A stretch of DNA of 32,062 bases from Lentimicrobiaceae bacterium (GCA_002708315.1 PANC01000026.1:1-32062); one strand, 5' to 3'; positions 16,423 through 25,099 are shown, counted from the first letter of the stretch. The notes: generated from the letters alone by a model not told the origin. Numbers and translations: made by a program.

Positions 16423-17223
16423 ATGATATGTTTTCCGAATGCAAAAGTTAATATGGGGCTATCCGTATTGGATAAACGACCCGATGGTTTTCATAATTTA
16501 TCCACTTGTATCATTCCCATCCCAATTTATGATATTCTTGAGGTAACATTATCAGAAACATTTAGGTTTGTTAACTATGGGCTTAAGGTACCTGGAATAA
16601 ATATTATTAATAAAACCTGGAAATATCTAACTGGTGTTTTTGATAAAATAGCCCCAGTAAGTATATGCTTATACAAAAACATTCCAATGGGAGCTGGCCT
16701 CGGAGGCGGTTCATCAGATGCAACATTTTTTTTGAAAATGATTAATGACATCTGTAAACTTAGTTTGAGCCACATTGAGTTAATGGAAATTGCAAACTTA
16801 ATCGGGTCGGATTGTCCTTTTTTTATTGAAAACACCCCTTCCATTGTCACAGGTAAAGGTGATAAATTATTAAAAGTTGCTAACCCATTTGCTGGAAAAT
16901 ACATTACACTCATATATCCTCAAATAAATATAAACACGAGAAATGCATTTTCATTTGTAAAGCATAATTTTTCTGCTACCGATTACTCAAATATACTAGC
17001 CAATGAATTATTATGGAAAAATCATATATCGAATGATTTTGAGGAGTTTGTGTTTTGTGAACATCCCCATTTACTTGACCTGAAAAATAAATTATACCAA
17101 AATAATGCGTTGTACGCTTCCTTAACGGGTAGTGGCTCGTCATTATACGCAATTTCAGAAAAAGAAATAGATATTAGTTGGATAAATAAGGCTTATTTTG
17201 TTCAGCAACGATATATGGGGTGA
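16423..17223 (+). CDS. ispE: 4-diphosphocytidyl-2-C-methyl-D-erythritol kinase
   Basis: GHMP kinase that phosphorylates the 2-hydroxyl of CDP-methylerythritol, the fourth step of the MEP isoprenoid pathway. PNAKVNMGL near the N-terminus carries catalytic K8, the ATP-binding motif IPMGAGLGGGSSDA is at residues 87-100, and GSDCPFF holds D130. A C-terminal LTGSGSSLYAI is the third GHMP motif. The 266 residues are full length. The gene appears to be transcribed alone from its own -7 box after a strong terminator. Together with the polyprenyl synthase earlier in the window it covers parts of isoprenoid supply, though the two genes are far apart. Confidence 0.95.
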   Translation: MICFPNAKVNMGLSVLDKRPDGFHNLSTCIIPIPIYDILEVTLSETFRFVNYGLKVPGINIINKTWKYLTGVFDKIAPVSICLYKNIPMGAGLGGGSSDATFFLKMINDICKLSLSHIELMEIANLIGSDCPFFIENTPSIVTGKGDKLLKVANPFAGKYITLIYPQININTRNAFSFVKHNFSATDYSNILANELLWKNHISNDFEEFVFCEHPHLLDLKNKLYQNNALYASLTGSGSSLYAISEKEIDISWINKAYFVQQRYMG

Positions 17224-17299
17224 CTCTATTGAGCCATTATCTTTGAGAAAGTAGTAATTTTCGGAATATTATTTTACACATAATTGACATTGTATTATT

Positions 17300-18061
17300 A
17301 TGAATAAAATTACACTCATAACAGGAGCAACAAGTGGTATTGGTAAATCATGTGCATATATCTTCGCAAAACATAAACATGATTTAATTTTAATAGGCAG
17401 AAGAGCGGAACGATTAGAAGGTATATCAAAGGATTTAATCTCTAAATATGACATAAATGTATTGCAATTATCTTTTGATATTAGAAATAGTGAGGATGTT
17501 TCAAAGGCCATTCGGTCAATTCCTGATGATTGGAAAAAGATAGATATTTTAATCAATAATGCTGGACTAGCTGTAGGCTTAAGCACAATTCAAGATGCAG
17601 AAATAGAAGACTGGGAGCGTATGATAGACACAAATGTAAAAGGTTTGCTATACATTTCCAGGGCCGTTATTCCATTAATGATAACCAATAAACGAGGTCA
17701 TGTCATAAACATAGGCTCAATAGCTGGAAAAGAAGTATACCCAAATGGAAATATATATTGTGCCACCAAACATGCTGTTGATGCGCTAAACAAAGGAATG
17801 AGAATGGATCTTGTTAAGGAAAACATAAAAGTTACCCAAATAGCACCAGGAGCAATAGAGACTGAATTTTCCATCGTGAGATTCAAAGGAGATAAATCAA
17901 GAGCTGATTCCATATATGATGGGTATCAACCTCTGCAACCTGATGATGTTGCTGAGGTAACATATTATACAACAACTCTTCCAGATCATGTTAACATAAA
18001 TGATTTGGTAATAATGCCAACTGCTCAGGCAAGCTCCATGGTATTTAACAAAAGTGATTAG
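17300..18061 (+). CDS. Short-chain dehydrogenase, YdfG-like
   Basis: Cytosolic NADP-dependent oxidoreductase. The cofactor loop TGATSGIG is at residues 8-15, with R34-R35 after the second strand (GRR), which favours NADP. NNAG is at 86-89, and the catalytic set is N112, S140, Y153 and K157. At 253 residues with PGAIETEFS after the active site, it fits the YdfG group (3-hydroxy acid or serine dehydrogenase activity). The real substrate cannot be told from sequence. A weak TTTG ... TATTATTTT pair upstream (17242-17274) may be its promoter. The acyl-CoA ligase follows after 55 bases on the same strand, so they may share a transcript. Confidence 0.9.
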   Translation: MNKITLITGATSGIGKSCAYIFAKHKHDLILIGRRAERLEGISKDLISKYDINVLQLSFDIRNSEDVSKAIRSIPDDWKKIDILINNAGLAVGLSTIQDAEIEDWERMIDTNVKGLLYISRAVIPLMITNKRGHVINIGSIAGKEVYPNGNIYCATKHAVDALNKGMRMDLVKENIKVTQIAPGAIETEFSIVRFKGDKSRADSIYDGYQPLQPDDVAEVTYYTTTLPDHVNINDLVIMPTAQASSMVFNKSD

Positions 18062-18116
18062 CAAAAATATTTTTTAAATTTGTCACTTTTACATCAAACC
18101 CTAATTGCACAAAATC

Positions 18117-19880
18117 ATGGAAGTTTCCCGAATATTCGACTTACTTACCCGTTATGAAAAGTGTTTTAAAGTCAAGGATAACGTATTAGCCGGAAAAGAA
18201 AATGGCAAATGGGTATTACATGATTTAGAAGAATATCAACAAACAGCATTAAATATTAGCTGCGCTCTTCTTAAACTTGGTATAAAGAAAGGAGATAAAA
18301 TTGCTACAATTTCAAATAATCGCCCAGAGTGGAACTTTGTGGACATGGGTATAATGCAAATTGGAGCAGTTCACGTTCCCATATATCCAACAATAAGTGC
18401 TGAAGATTATGAATATATTCTCAAGCATGCAGGTATAAAATATGTTTTTGTTTCGGGTAATGAGATAATAAGGAAAATAGGTCACATCTTGAAAGCTGTG
18501 GAAAACATTAATGATGTTTATTCCTTTACCCACGTTGAAGGTTATAAACACTTCAATGAAATTATTGAGTTTGGCAAACAGAATCAGGATCTGAATAAAA
18601 TTGAAAAAATAAAAACATCCATAAATAAAGATGATATCGCAACTCTTATTTATACCTCAGGAACCACTGGATTTCCCAAAGGAGTTATGCTTTCACATGA
18701 TAACATACTTAGCAATGTAAAGGCATCCCAGGATCTTTTTCCAGTAGATCAATTTTCAAAAGGGCTTAGTTATTTGCCCCTATGTCATATTTATGAGCGG
18801 ATGGTGAATTATGTATTTCAGTATAAAGGAGTATCTGTTTATTATGCGGAAAATATGGCAACCATAGTTGAAAATATACAAGAAATAAAACCTCACGTAA
18901 TGACCACAGTGCCTAGGTTATTGGAAAAGGTATATGATAAAATTATGGCCAAGGGCAGGAAATTAAGAGGAATTCAAAAACAGATTTTCTTTTGGGCAGT
19001 GAATTTGGGACTAAGATATCAATATGATAGACCCGACAGGGTTTTTTATAACTTTCAACTCAGCCTTGCCAATAAGCTTGTTTTCAATAAGTGGCGCGAA
19101 GCATTTGGAGGTAATATGCGATCTATCGTTTCTGGTGGAGCTGCATTACAACCCAGATTGGCACAAATATATAATGCAGCAAAGATACCCGTTGTTGAAG
19201 GATACGGAATGACAGAATCGTCACCTGTAATTGCAGTAAACACTTACATTAAAGGGAAGAGAAAAATTGGCACAGTGGGTCCACCATTAGAAAATGTTGA
19301 GGTAGAAATTTCTAATATTGGTGAAATATTGGTTAAAGGCCCAAATGTTATGAAGGGGTATTACAAGGATGAAGAAATGACCCGCAAAACCATTGTAAAC
19401 GGATTACTACATACTGGAGATGTTGGAATTATCGACAACGATGGAATGTTAAAAATTACTGGTCGTGTTAAAGAAATATTTAAAACATCAATGGGTAAAT
19501 ACGTTAGTCCTGTACTTCTTGAAAATAAAATTAAAGAATCACCTTTTTTTGACCAAATTATAGTGCTAGGAGAAAACCAAAAGTTTGTAGCAGCTCTTAT
19601 AGTACCAGACTTTGAGCATCTTTCTTCATGGTGCAGGATAAAAGACATTGATTATACCACCAATGATAAAATGATTACAAGTAAGCCCATCCAAAACAGA
19701 ATAAAAAAGGAAATAGACTGTTTTAATAAACAATTTGGTGATACAGAAAAAATTAAAAAATTCAAACTTATTGATCATGAATGGACCATAGATTCTGGAG
19801 AAATAACAGCAAACTTAAAGCTCAAGAGAAGTCTTATTCAAGAAAAATATAAAAATGATATTGAAAATTTATTTATCTAA
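18117..19880 (+). CDS. Long-chain fatty acid-CoA ligase (AMP-forming)
   Basis: Activates fatty acids with ATP and CoA through an acyl-adenylate. Counting from ATG 18117 (587 residues), the P-loop-like motif YTSGTTGFPKG is at about 179-189. GYGMTESSP follows mid-protein, LHTGDVGIIDNDG and TGRVKEIFKTSMGKYV mark the hinge to the C-terminal domain, and the late lysine region (TANLKLKR) is in place. The gate and fatty-acid tunnel features fit the long-chain (FadD15-like) group that is widespread in Bacteroidota. A TTG four codons upstream is also open. The stop lies 5 bases from the convergent holA. The chain-length preference is inferred from family only. Confidence 0.93.
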   Translation: MEVSRIFDLLTRYEKCFKVKDNVLAGKENGKWVLHDLEEYQQTALNISCALLKLGIKKGDKIATISNNRPEWNFVDMGIMQIGAVHVPIYPTISAEDYEYILKHAGIKYVFVSGNEIIRKIGHILKAVENINDVYSFTHVEGYKHFNEIIEFGKQNQDLNKIEKIKTSINKDDIATLIYTSGTTGFPKGVMLSHDNILSNVKASQDLFPVDQFSKGLSYLPLCHIYERMVNYVFQYKGVSVYYAENMATIVENIQEIKPHVMTTVPRLLEKVYDKIMAKGRKLRGIQKQIFFWAVNLGLRYQYDRPDRVFYNFQLSLANKLVFNKWREAFGGNMRSIVSGGAALQPRLAQIYNAAKIPVVEGYGMTESSPVIAVNTYIKGKRKIGTVGPPLENVEVEISNIGEILVKGPNVMKGYYKDEEMTRKTIVNGLLHTGDVGIIDNDGMLKITGRVKEIFKTSMGKYVSPVLLENKIKESPFFDQIIVLGENQKFVAALIVPDFEHLSSWCRIKDIDYTTNDKMITSKPIQNRIKKEIDCFNKQFGDTEKIKKFKLIDHEWTIDSGEITANLKLKRSLIQEKYKNDIENLFI

Positions 19881-19885
19881 TATAA

Positions 19886-20893
19886 TTAGTTTAATACCCT
19901 AAATACAAGCTGCTTCAACTCACCATAGCTAGTTGCATTGACACTTCCTATACCTTTACTTTTTAGATCAAGTGTTCTTATATCAGAAATAATATGTTTA
20001 ATTTTTTGAGCGGAAAATACCTTCCCTGCTTTTACATATTCCTTGACTATAAAAGGTGGTACACCCAATTCTGAGGCTATCTTATTTTGAGGTTGATTCT
20101 TTAACTGATGGTATTTAAAAATCTTCATAAAATAGTTGTGTAAAACAACTGATATCATCTGCAATGGATGGTCTTTTGGGTTGGATTCAAAATAATCAAC
20201 TATTCTAAAGGCCTTAAGAGAATTTTTTTCTGTCATTGCATTTTGCAATTCAAATAAATTATAATCCTTGCTTATTCCTATGTTTTCCTCAACTTCATTT
20301 TCGGTTATAAGCGCGCCTTTCTCTAGGTTTATATCTAGCTTACTTATTTCATTGTTGATTTTACCCAAATCATTTCCGAGATACTCCGATATCAGCATCA
20401 GAGCTACTGGTGAAATTCTAAACCCTTTGGCGTCTAGCTCAGTTTCAATCCATTTTGGAATGGCATAATCCTTTATTTTATCTGACTGGAAAACTACAGC
20501 TTCAGATTTTGACGAAGTCAGCTTTTTGTATAATGATTTTCTTTTATCAAGTTTTTTATACTTGTGAGCAATAACTAAAATAGTAGTATCCAAAGGGCTT
20601 GTAAGATACGTTTCGATTTCACTGATTGATGACATTGATTGTGCTTCCTTTACAATAACAACCTGGTAATTTCCCATCATGGGATATCTAAGGCTAAGAT
20701 CTATAACTTCTTTTGCCGTTACATCTCTTCCATAAACAACACTTTGATTAAAGCCTCTCATAGCCTCATCTAAAATGCTATTCTCAAGCATGCTTACAAT
20801 ATTGTCAATGAAATAAGGTTCTTCTCCCATTAGAAAATAAACAGGAGCGAAAATATTATTTTTTATATCTCTTATGATCTGATCGTAAGTCAA
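19886..20893 (-). CDS. holA: DNA polymerase III delta subunit
   Basis: Clamp-loader subunit that opens the beta sliding clamp. The 335-residue protein has the family's opening (YFLMGEEPYFIDNI at about 19-32), a middle segment LISEYLGNDLGKINNEISKL (about 164-183) that marks the lid domain, and a C-terminal collar helical region with LDLKSKGIG near the end. Like other delta subunits it has no working Walker A. Its start lies 2 bases after the stop of amn, so the two genes form an operon. Confidence 0.94.
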   Translation of the reverse strand: MTYDQIIRDIKNNIFAPVYFLMGEEPYFIDNIVSMLENSILDEAMRGFNQSVVYGRDVTAKEVIDLSLRYPMMGNYQVVIVKEAQSMSSISEIETYLTSPLDTTILVIAHKYKKLDKRKSLYKKLTSSKSEAVVFQSDKIKDYAIPKWIETELDAKGFRISPVALMLISEYLGNDLGKINNEISKLDINLEKGALITENEVEENIGISKDYNLFELQNAMTEKNSLKAFRIVDYFESNPKDHPLQMISVVLHNYFMKIFKYHQLKNQPQNKIASELGVPPFIVKEYVKAGKVFSAQKIKHIISDIRTLDLKSKGIGSVNATSYGELKQLVFRVLN

Positions 20894-20895
20894 TA

Positions 20896-21666
20896 CTAAA
20901 ATCTCAAATGTTTAACTGTGGCTCTATTATCTATAAGTTGCTTCAATGACTCTATTCCAATTTTTAAATGCTCATCAACGAAGTCAATACTAACTTTTTT
21001 ATCACTTTCTATGGTTTTAATACCCTCAGGAACCATTGGCTGATCAGTTACAAGTAATAAAGCACCTGTGGAAATCTCATTTACAAACCCAACAGTAAAT
21101 ATTGTTGCTGTTTCCATATCAATTGCCATCGACCTGGTTTTTTGCAAATACTTTTTAAACTTATTATCGTGCTCCCACACCCTTCTGTTTGTAGTAAAAA
21201 CAGTTCCTGTCCAATAATCGCGCTTAAATTGTTGAATGGTTGCAGATATTGCCTTTTGAAGACTAAATGCTGGCAGGGCAGGCACTCTTTCTGGTAAATA
21301 ATCATTGGAAGTTCCTTCACCTCTGATTGCTGCTATGGGTAATATGAGGTCGCCAACCTTATTTTTCTTTTTTAACCCACCGCACTTACCAAGGAACAAT
21401 ACAGCTTTCGGATCAATTCCGCTCAATAAATCCATTATTGTTGCAGCATTGGAACTTCCAATGCCAAAATTAATCATTGTAATATCTCCAGCTGTTGCGC
21501 ACGGCATTGGCCTATCAGCTCCTATAATCTCCACATTATTCCATGATGCAAATAGAGTTAAGTATTCAGAGAAATTCGTTAGCAGAATGTATTTACCAAA
21601 TTTATCTATTTCAAGACCGGTATACCTAGGAAGCCAGTTTGAAATAATTTCATGCTTATCTTTCAT
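20896..21666 (-). CDS. amn: AMP nucleosidase, Bacteroidota type
   Basis: Hydrolyses AMP to adenine and ribose-5-phosphate in purine balance. The phosphorylase fold shows GIGSSNA (residues 68-74), LGKCGGL (92-98), GEGTS (116-120), and AIDMETA (181-187, E185 binds ribose). LVTDQPM near 206 includes D208, the purine-contacting acid. At 256 residues it is the short form, without the N-terminal regulatory domain of the 480-residue E. coli enzyme; this is usual for Bacteroidota. It leads the amn-holA operon. A TAACTTTG -7 box ends 17 bases before the start codon. Confidence 0.92.
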   Translation of the reverse strand: MKDKHEIISNWLPRYTGLEIDKFGKYILLTNFSEYLTLFASWNNVEIIGADRPMPCATAGDITMINFGIGSSNAATIMDLLSGIDPKAVLFLGKCGGLKKKNKVGDLILPIAAIRGEGTSNDYLPERVPALPAFSLQKAISATIQQFKRDYWTGTVFTTNRRVWEHDNKFKKYLQKTRSMAIDMETATIFTVGFVNEISTGALLLVTDQPMVPEGIKTIESDKKVSIDFVDEHLKIGIESLKQLIDNRATVKHLRF

Positions 21667-21682
21667 TAGTCTAATTTTATGG

Positions 21683-21694
21683 CAAAGTTAACGT
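21683..21694 (-). promoter_or_regulatory. -7 box of amn-holA overlapping a GTTAACGT site
   Basis: On the minus strand TAACTTTG (21690-21683) is a perfect -7 box, giving a leader of about 10 bases before amn. GTTAACGT at 21687-21694 overlaps it by four bases and matches the core of the palindrome upstream of deoC. A protein bound there would block this promoter. No -33 TTG is evident. Confidence 0.4.
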
Positions 21695-21813
21695 TTTTGA
21701 TCTTTTTAGATTAGTTTTATGATCTTTTCGAGGTTTATGCTGTATATGTATAGTTAAATTTTCGAAAAAGTATATATTTTTGAATAGACTTGTTATTAAT
21801 CTCTGAATTTTCC

Positions 21814-22263
21814 ATGGAATTAAAACTTCCAAAATATGAGTTTAAAATAAAAAAAGACCCTGCCGGTAAAGATTTAATCTATGATGAATTCCGTAAAAAA
21901 TATGTTGTTCTAACACCAGAAGAATGGGTAAGACAAAATTTCTTGCGGTTTTTAAAGTCTGAAAAAAATTATCCCGCTAGTCTAATGTCATTAGAGCGTC
22001 AAGTAAGTGTTAACAAAATGATTAAGCGTTTCGATGCAGTAATATATAAAAATGGAAAGCCCGTTGTTTTAATTGAGTTTAAATCCCCAAAAGTAAAAAT
22101 TGATCAAAAAGTAATGGATCAAATTTCAAGATATAACCTAAGCCTCAACGTAAAATACTTAATCGTGAGCAATGGAATATCACATTACTGCTGTAGCCTG
22201 GAAATTGAATCTCAATCCATTGTATTTCTTAAAAAAATACCTTCATACCATGATATTGCCTAA
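21814..22263 (+). CDS. Stand-alone HsdR N-terminal-type PD-(D/E)XK protein
   Basis: From ATG 21814 (149 residues) this protein resembles the N-terminal nuclease domain of type I restriction R subunits (HSDR_N_2). The nuclease core is visible: D74 in RFDAVIY, E88-x-K90 in VLIEFKSPK, and Q103-x3-Y107 (QISRY), the QxxxY motif of RecB-like nucleases. There is no helicase domain and no hsdM or hsdS gene nearby, so it is not part of a restriction system here. It diverges from amn-holA across a 147-base region. A TTG eight codons upstream also opens the frame, but TATTTTTG (21775-21782) places the likely transcript start near it, favouring the ATG. Role unknown; DNA repair or replication is plausible from context. 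Confidence 0.8.
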   Translation: MELKLPKYEFKIKKDPAGKDLIYDEFRKKYVVLTPEEWVRQNFLRFLKSEKNYPASLMSLERQVSVNKMIKRFDAVIYKNGKPVVLIEFKSPKVKIDQKVMDQISRYNLSLNVKYLIVSNGISHYCCSLEIESQSIVFLKKIPSYHDIA

Positions 22264-22374
22264 AGCACTATTGCATTGAGTAAAGGAAAAAAGGACTTGA
22301 AATTATATTTTAAAATAATTCACAAATTGAAAATTAGTGACCCCAAATTCATGTAATTTAACATGATTCTTAAC

Positions 22375-22402
22375 TTGTATATGTTTATTTATAGTACATT
22401 TG
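22375..22402 (+). promoter_or_regulatory. Promoter of the pilin-like membrane protein
   Basis: TTG (22375-22377) and TACATTTG (22395-22402) are 17 bases apart, at the short end of the accepted range. Start of transcription would be near 22409, about a dozen bases before the ATG. Confidence 0.45.
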
Positions 22403-22419
22403 CTAAAATTTTTTGAATC

Positions 22420-23019
22420 ATGAAGAAGACTATAATCCAGCTAGCCTTATTTGTTGTCATTGTTGCTCTTGGTTACTTTGTTGTGGAAAGTATTATGGAG
22501 CCAGTGCGTTTCAACGAAGAAAAACAACAACGAGAAAAAGTTGTTATTGAAAGACTCAAAGATATAAGGAGTTCGCAATTTATTTTTAAACAACTTACAG
22601 GTTCTTATGCTCATAATTTTGATACTTTAATTTCATTTCTTAAAGTAGCTGAGATTCCCGTAGTTAAAATCATTGCTGATCCTAATGATACAACATTTAC
22701 AATAACAATAAATGACACTGTTGGATTTATAAAAGTAGCGGATTCTCTTTTTGCAAATCACCCTGGATTCACATACACCCAGTTCACAACAATTCCATTT
22801 TCAAATGGTGAATTGTTTGAAATGCAAGCAGACACAATCGAAAGAGGTGGTGTAGAAGTTCATGTTTTCGAAGCCAAAGCTCCATTTTCTTCCTTCCTAT
22901 TGGGAATGGATGAACAAACAATCATTAATCTTGATTCTAAGTACGAAGATATTGATAAATATCCTGGGCTCAAGGTAGGGTCAATGACTGAGCCTTCAAC
23001 AGACGGTAATTGGGAGTAA
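22420..23019 (+). CDS. Conserved Bacteroidota membrane-anchored protein, pilin-like N-terminus
   Basis: A 199-residue protein with one N-terminal membrane helix (about residues 5-24) and a soluble part outside the membrane. After the helix, a charged coiled region (RFNEEKQQREKVVIERLKDI) leads to SSQFIFKQLTGSYAHNFDTLISFL, a layout like type II/IV pseudopilins, where a helix is followed by a small fold. The end PGLKVGSMTEPSTDGNWE is a sequence I recall from uncharacterised Bacteroidota proteins that neighbour DUF3822 genes. No prepilin peptidase site (G followed by F at the helix start) is visible, so it is not a classic pilin. Function unknown. DUF3822 follows 92 bases downstream. Confidence 0.8.
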   Translation: MKKTIIQLALFVVIVALGYFVVESIMEPVRFNEEKQQREKVVIERLKDIRSSQFIFKQLTGSYAHNFDTLISFLKVAEIPVVKIIADPNDTTFTITINDTVGFIKVADSLFANHPGFTYTQFTTIPFSNGELFEMQADTIERGGVEVHVFEAKAPFSSFLLGMDEQTIINLDSKYEDIDKYPGLKVGSMTEPSTDGNWE

Positions 23020-23111
23020 TTTCCAGCCTACTTTATACAAAAACAAATTTTACCTCGTGAGTAATATTAATATGATTTGTTTTTTTATTTTTGATTAAAC
23101 ATCCTGATTAA

Positions 23112-23981
23112 ATGGCTTTACAGTTAAATCCATATTTTAGTTATTTTGATAAGTCTTTTACGGAATCTCAAACTAAAAACTATGTTCTATTATTACAACT
23201 AAACGCACATGGTGTTGAATTGGTTACATACAATAAAGAAACAAATAAGTTCATAGGTGCTGAATACTTTATCTTTTCGGAGATAGATACTGCAAATCAA
23301 ATTCCATCTTATCTTGGTAAAATTTTAAATTATCGTTCCTCATATGCCTACCCTTACAATGAGGTTCACTTATTATATCAAAATGGGCATTCAACATTAA
23401 TTCCAAAGCCTCTTTTTAGCGAGAAAAATAAGAATAAATACCTTGAGTTTAATCAACCATATCAGGAGGATTGCAATATAGCTTATGACACGCTTATAAA
23501 TAATGATGCAGTAAATATTTACCATATACCTACTTTGATCGTTGATATGGTAAAAGAATTGTGGCCCAATGCCAAAATATCACACTTTTCCACGGCTCTT
23601 ATTGAAAGTTTGTCCATAAATTTCAAAAATAAACCCGAGCCAAAGCCTTTATTTGTGAATATTCAAAGTGACTGTTTTGATATGGTTTATTTTAAGGAAA
23701 ATGTTCTTCATTTTCATAACACATTCGAATATAGAACCAAAGAAGATTTTATTTATTTTCTCCTAATCGCAATAGATCAGTTGGGACTAAATCCAGAAGA
23801 TGTAAATGTGCATATCTTGGGAAACATCGATAAAACTGATGATAAATATCGTATGCTCGTTCAATACATTAAAAACTTTAGTTTCATTAAGCGGAATGAT
23901 AATTTTCTTTATTCATATGCTATGGATGAATTACAGTTTCATAAGTTTTTTACCCTATTTAATGCATTGCAATGCGAATAG
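23112..23981 (+). CDS. DUF3822 family protein
   Basis: A 289-residue cytosolic protein with no signal peptide. Two similar halves can be made out, each with strands followed by a charged helix: YVLLLQLNAHGVELVTYNKE in the first and PLFVNIQSDCFDMVYFKEN in the second. This resembles the duplicated ribonuclease H-like/actin-like fold proposed for DUF3822, and similar to the cytosolic partner of pilus assembly (PilM). That would fit the pilin-like protein just upstream, though this is inference. The last 10 bases overlap the start of rsmD, so the two are translationally coupled. Confidence 0.8.
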   Translation: MALQLNPYFSYFDKSFTESQTKNYVLLLQLNAHGVELVTYNKETNKFIGAEYFIFSEIDTANQIPSYLGKILNYRSSYAYPYNEVHLLYQNGHSTLIPKPLFSEKNKNKYLEFNQPYQEDCNIAYDTLINNDAVNIYHIPTLIVDMVKELWPNAKISHFSTALIESLSINFKNKPEPKPLFVNIQSDCFDMVYFKENVLHFHNTFEYRTKEDFIYFLLIAIDQLGLNPEDVNVHILGNIDKTDDKYRMLVQYIKNFSFIKRNDNFLYSYAMDELQFHKFFTLFNALQCE

Positions 23982-24508
23982 TAAGTGGAAAACATAAACG
24001 ACGTATTATAACTCCCCCAAAAAATTTACCAGTGCGTCCAACAACTGATATGGCAAAGGAGAGCTTATTCAATATTTTGAATAATTATATTGAATTTTCA
24101 GGCAAAAATATTCTTGACCTATTTGCAGGAACTGGAAATATATCCTACGAATTCATCTCACGTGGGGCAGACTCAGTTACATCTGTTGATAAGGATTTTG
24201 GCTGTGTTAAATTCATAAAAGAAACAGCCGCTAAATTGTTAATGGACAATCTGAAGGTAATAAAACTAGATGCTTTTAGATTTTTGAATAATACAAAAAA
24301 TAAATACGATATAATATTTGCAGACCCTCCTTATAAACTTGAAAGTATAGGCGAGTTAGCTGATACTATAATTGAAAGAGGCCTACTTAAAGAATCCGGA
24401 TGGATGATAATTGAGCACCCCAAGGAAATTGATTTTTCCAACAACAAATATTTTTATGAGCACAGAAATTATGGCAGTGTGAATTTTACCCTTTTTAATA
24501 TTACTTAA
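23972..24508 (+). CDS. rsmD: 16S rRNA (guanine(966)-N(2))-methyltransferase
   Basis: Methylates N2 of G966 in the 30S subunit using SAM. The N-terminal MRIVSGKHKRR and VRPTTDMAKESLFNIL are family hallmarks, with motif I at ILDLFAGTGNISYE (47-60) and catalytic DPPY at 118-121. The 178 residues are full length. Its start overlaps the DUF3822 stop by 10 bases. This gene order (membrane protein, DUF3822, rsmD) is familiar in the phylum. No terminator follows on the plus strand; the next hairpin is better formed in the opposite direction. Confidence 0.95.
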   Translation: MRIVSGKHKRRIITPPKNLPVRPTTDMAKESLFNILNNYIEFSGKNILDLFAGTGNISYEFISRGADSVTSVDKDFGCVKFIKETAAKLLMDNLKVIKLDAFRFLNNTKNKYDIIFADPPYKLESIGELADTIIERGLLKESGWMIIEHPKEIDFSNNKYFYEHRNYGSVNFTLFNIT

Positions 24509-24655
24509 ACTTGTATATACCACCATAGGTTTTCAACTATAAATCATGTTCTTTTACTAAATCCAAAGTAATTAATGGTTTTAAATTAACATCTCTAGCA
24601 TAAATATGTGGGTAACACAAATTATGAGGATACATATATCAATTCAGATAGATAA

Positions 24656-24688
24656 AAAAGGCCACTAGTGATAAACTAATGACCTTTT
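24656..24688 (-). terminator. Rho-independent terminator of ssb
   Basis: A 14-bp stem (24656-24669 against 24675-24688) with a 5-base loop. In the minus transcript all positions pair, two of them as G-U, and six T follow at the 3' side. In the plus transcript those two positions are C/A mismatches. The asymmetry shows the hairpin is selected for minus-strand use, 15 bases after the ssb stop. Confidence 0.75.
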
Positions 24689-24702
24689 ACTAATTCAATA
24701 AC

Positions 24703-25041
24703 CTACTTTTTGTTTCCTAGCATTAGAATCTCCGTTGCAATAATTTCCGTCATATAATGGGTCTTACCTTCCTTATCTTCCCATGAATTATATGAGAGTT
24801 TGCCACCAATTGCAATTTCATTACCTCTCTTAAGATACTTTTCGGCAACCTCAGCGGTTTTACCAAATGTTACAATATTATGCCACTGAGTAGATTCCTG
24901 ACGATCACCATTCTTATCTCTGAAGTAATCATTTGTCGCAAGTGAAAATTTTGCCAACAATCTGTCATCTCCAATTGTTTTTGTTTCAGGGTCAATCCCT
25001 AAACGTCCGATTAATTGTACTGAATTTCTTAATGTTGTCAT
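24703..25041 (-). CDS. ssb: Short single-stranded DNA-binding protein
   Basis: An OB-fold SSB of 112 residues. It starts TLRNSVQLIGRLGIDPE, has the tryptophan-containing STQWHNIVTFGKTAE strand and YLKRGNEIAIGGKL, and ends ATEILMLGNKK right after the OB fold. The flexible linker and acidic DDD(I/L)PF tail that recruit repair and replication partners are missing. Bacteroidota commonly carry both a long and a short SSB; this one looks like the short paralogue, with a long one expected elsewhere in the genome. The upstream region has a TAGGTTTG -7 box and a cluster of ACGTT-containing elements. A strong terminator follows, so it is a single-gene unit. Confidence 0.95.
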   Translation of the reverse strand: MTTLRNSVQLIGRLGIDPETKTIGDDRLLAKFSLATNDYFRDKNGDRQESTQWHNIVTFGKTAEVAEKYLKRGNEIAIGGKLSYNSWEDKEGKTHYMTEIIATEILMLGNKK

Positions 25042-25099
25042 TGTAGTAATTTTTAGTTAATATTAAAATGAATAAACTTTATGAAAACGAAATATTTGG

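Noticed and set aside
21305-21691. 128-residue plus-strand frame opposite amn
   Set aside because: It is antisense to conserved phosphorylase motifs, with no signal peptide or known domain.
21790-22263. Type I restriction system
   Set aside because: Only a single nuclease domain is present. No helicase motor, hsdM or hsdS occurs in the window, so a restriction system is not supported.
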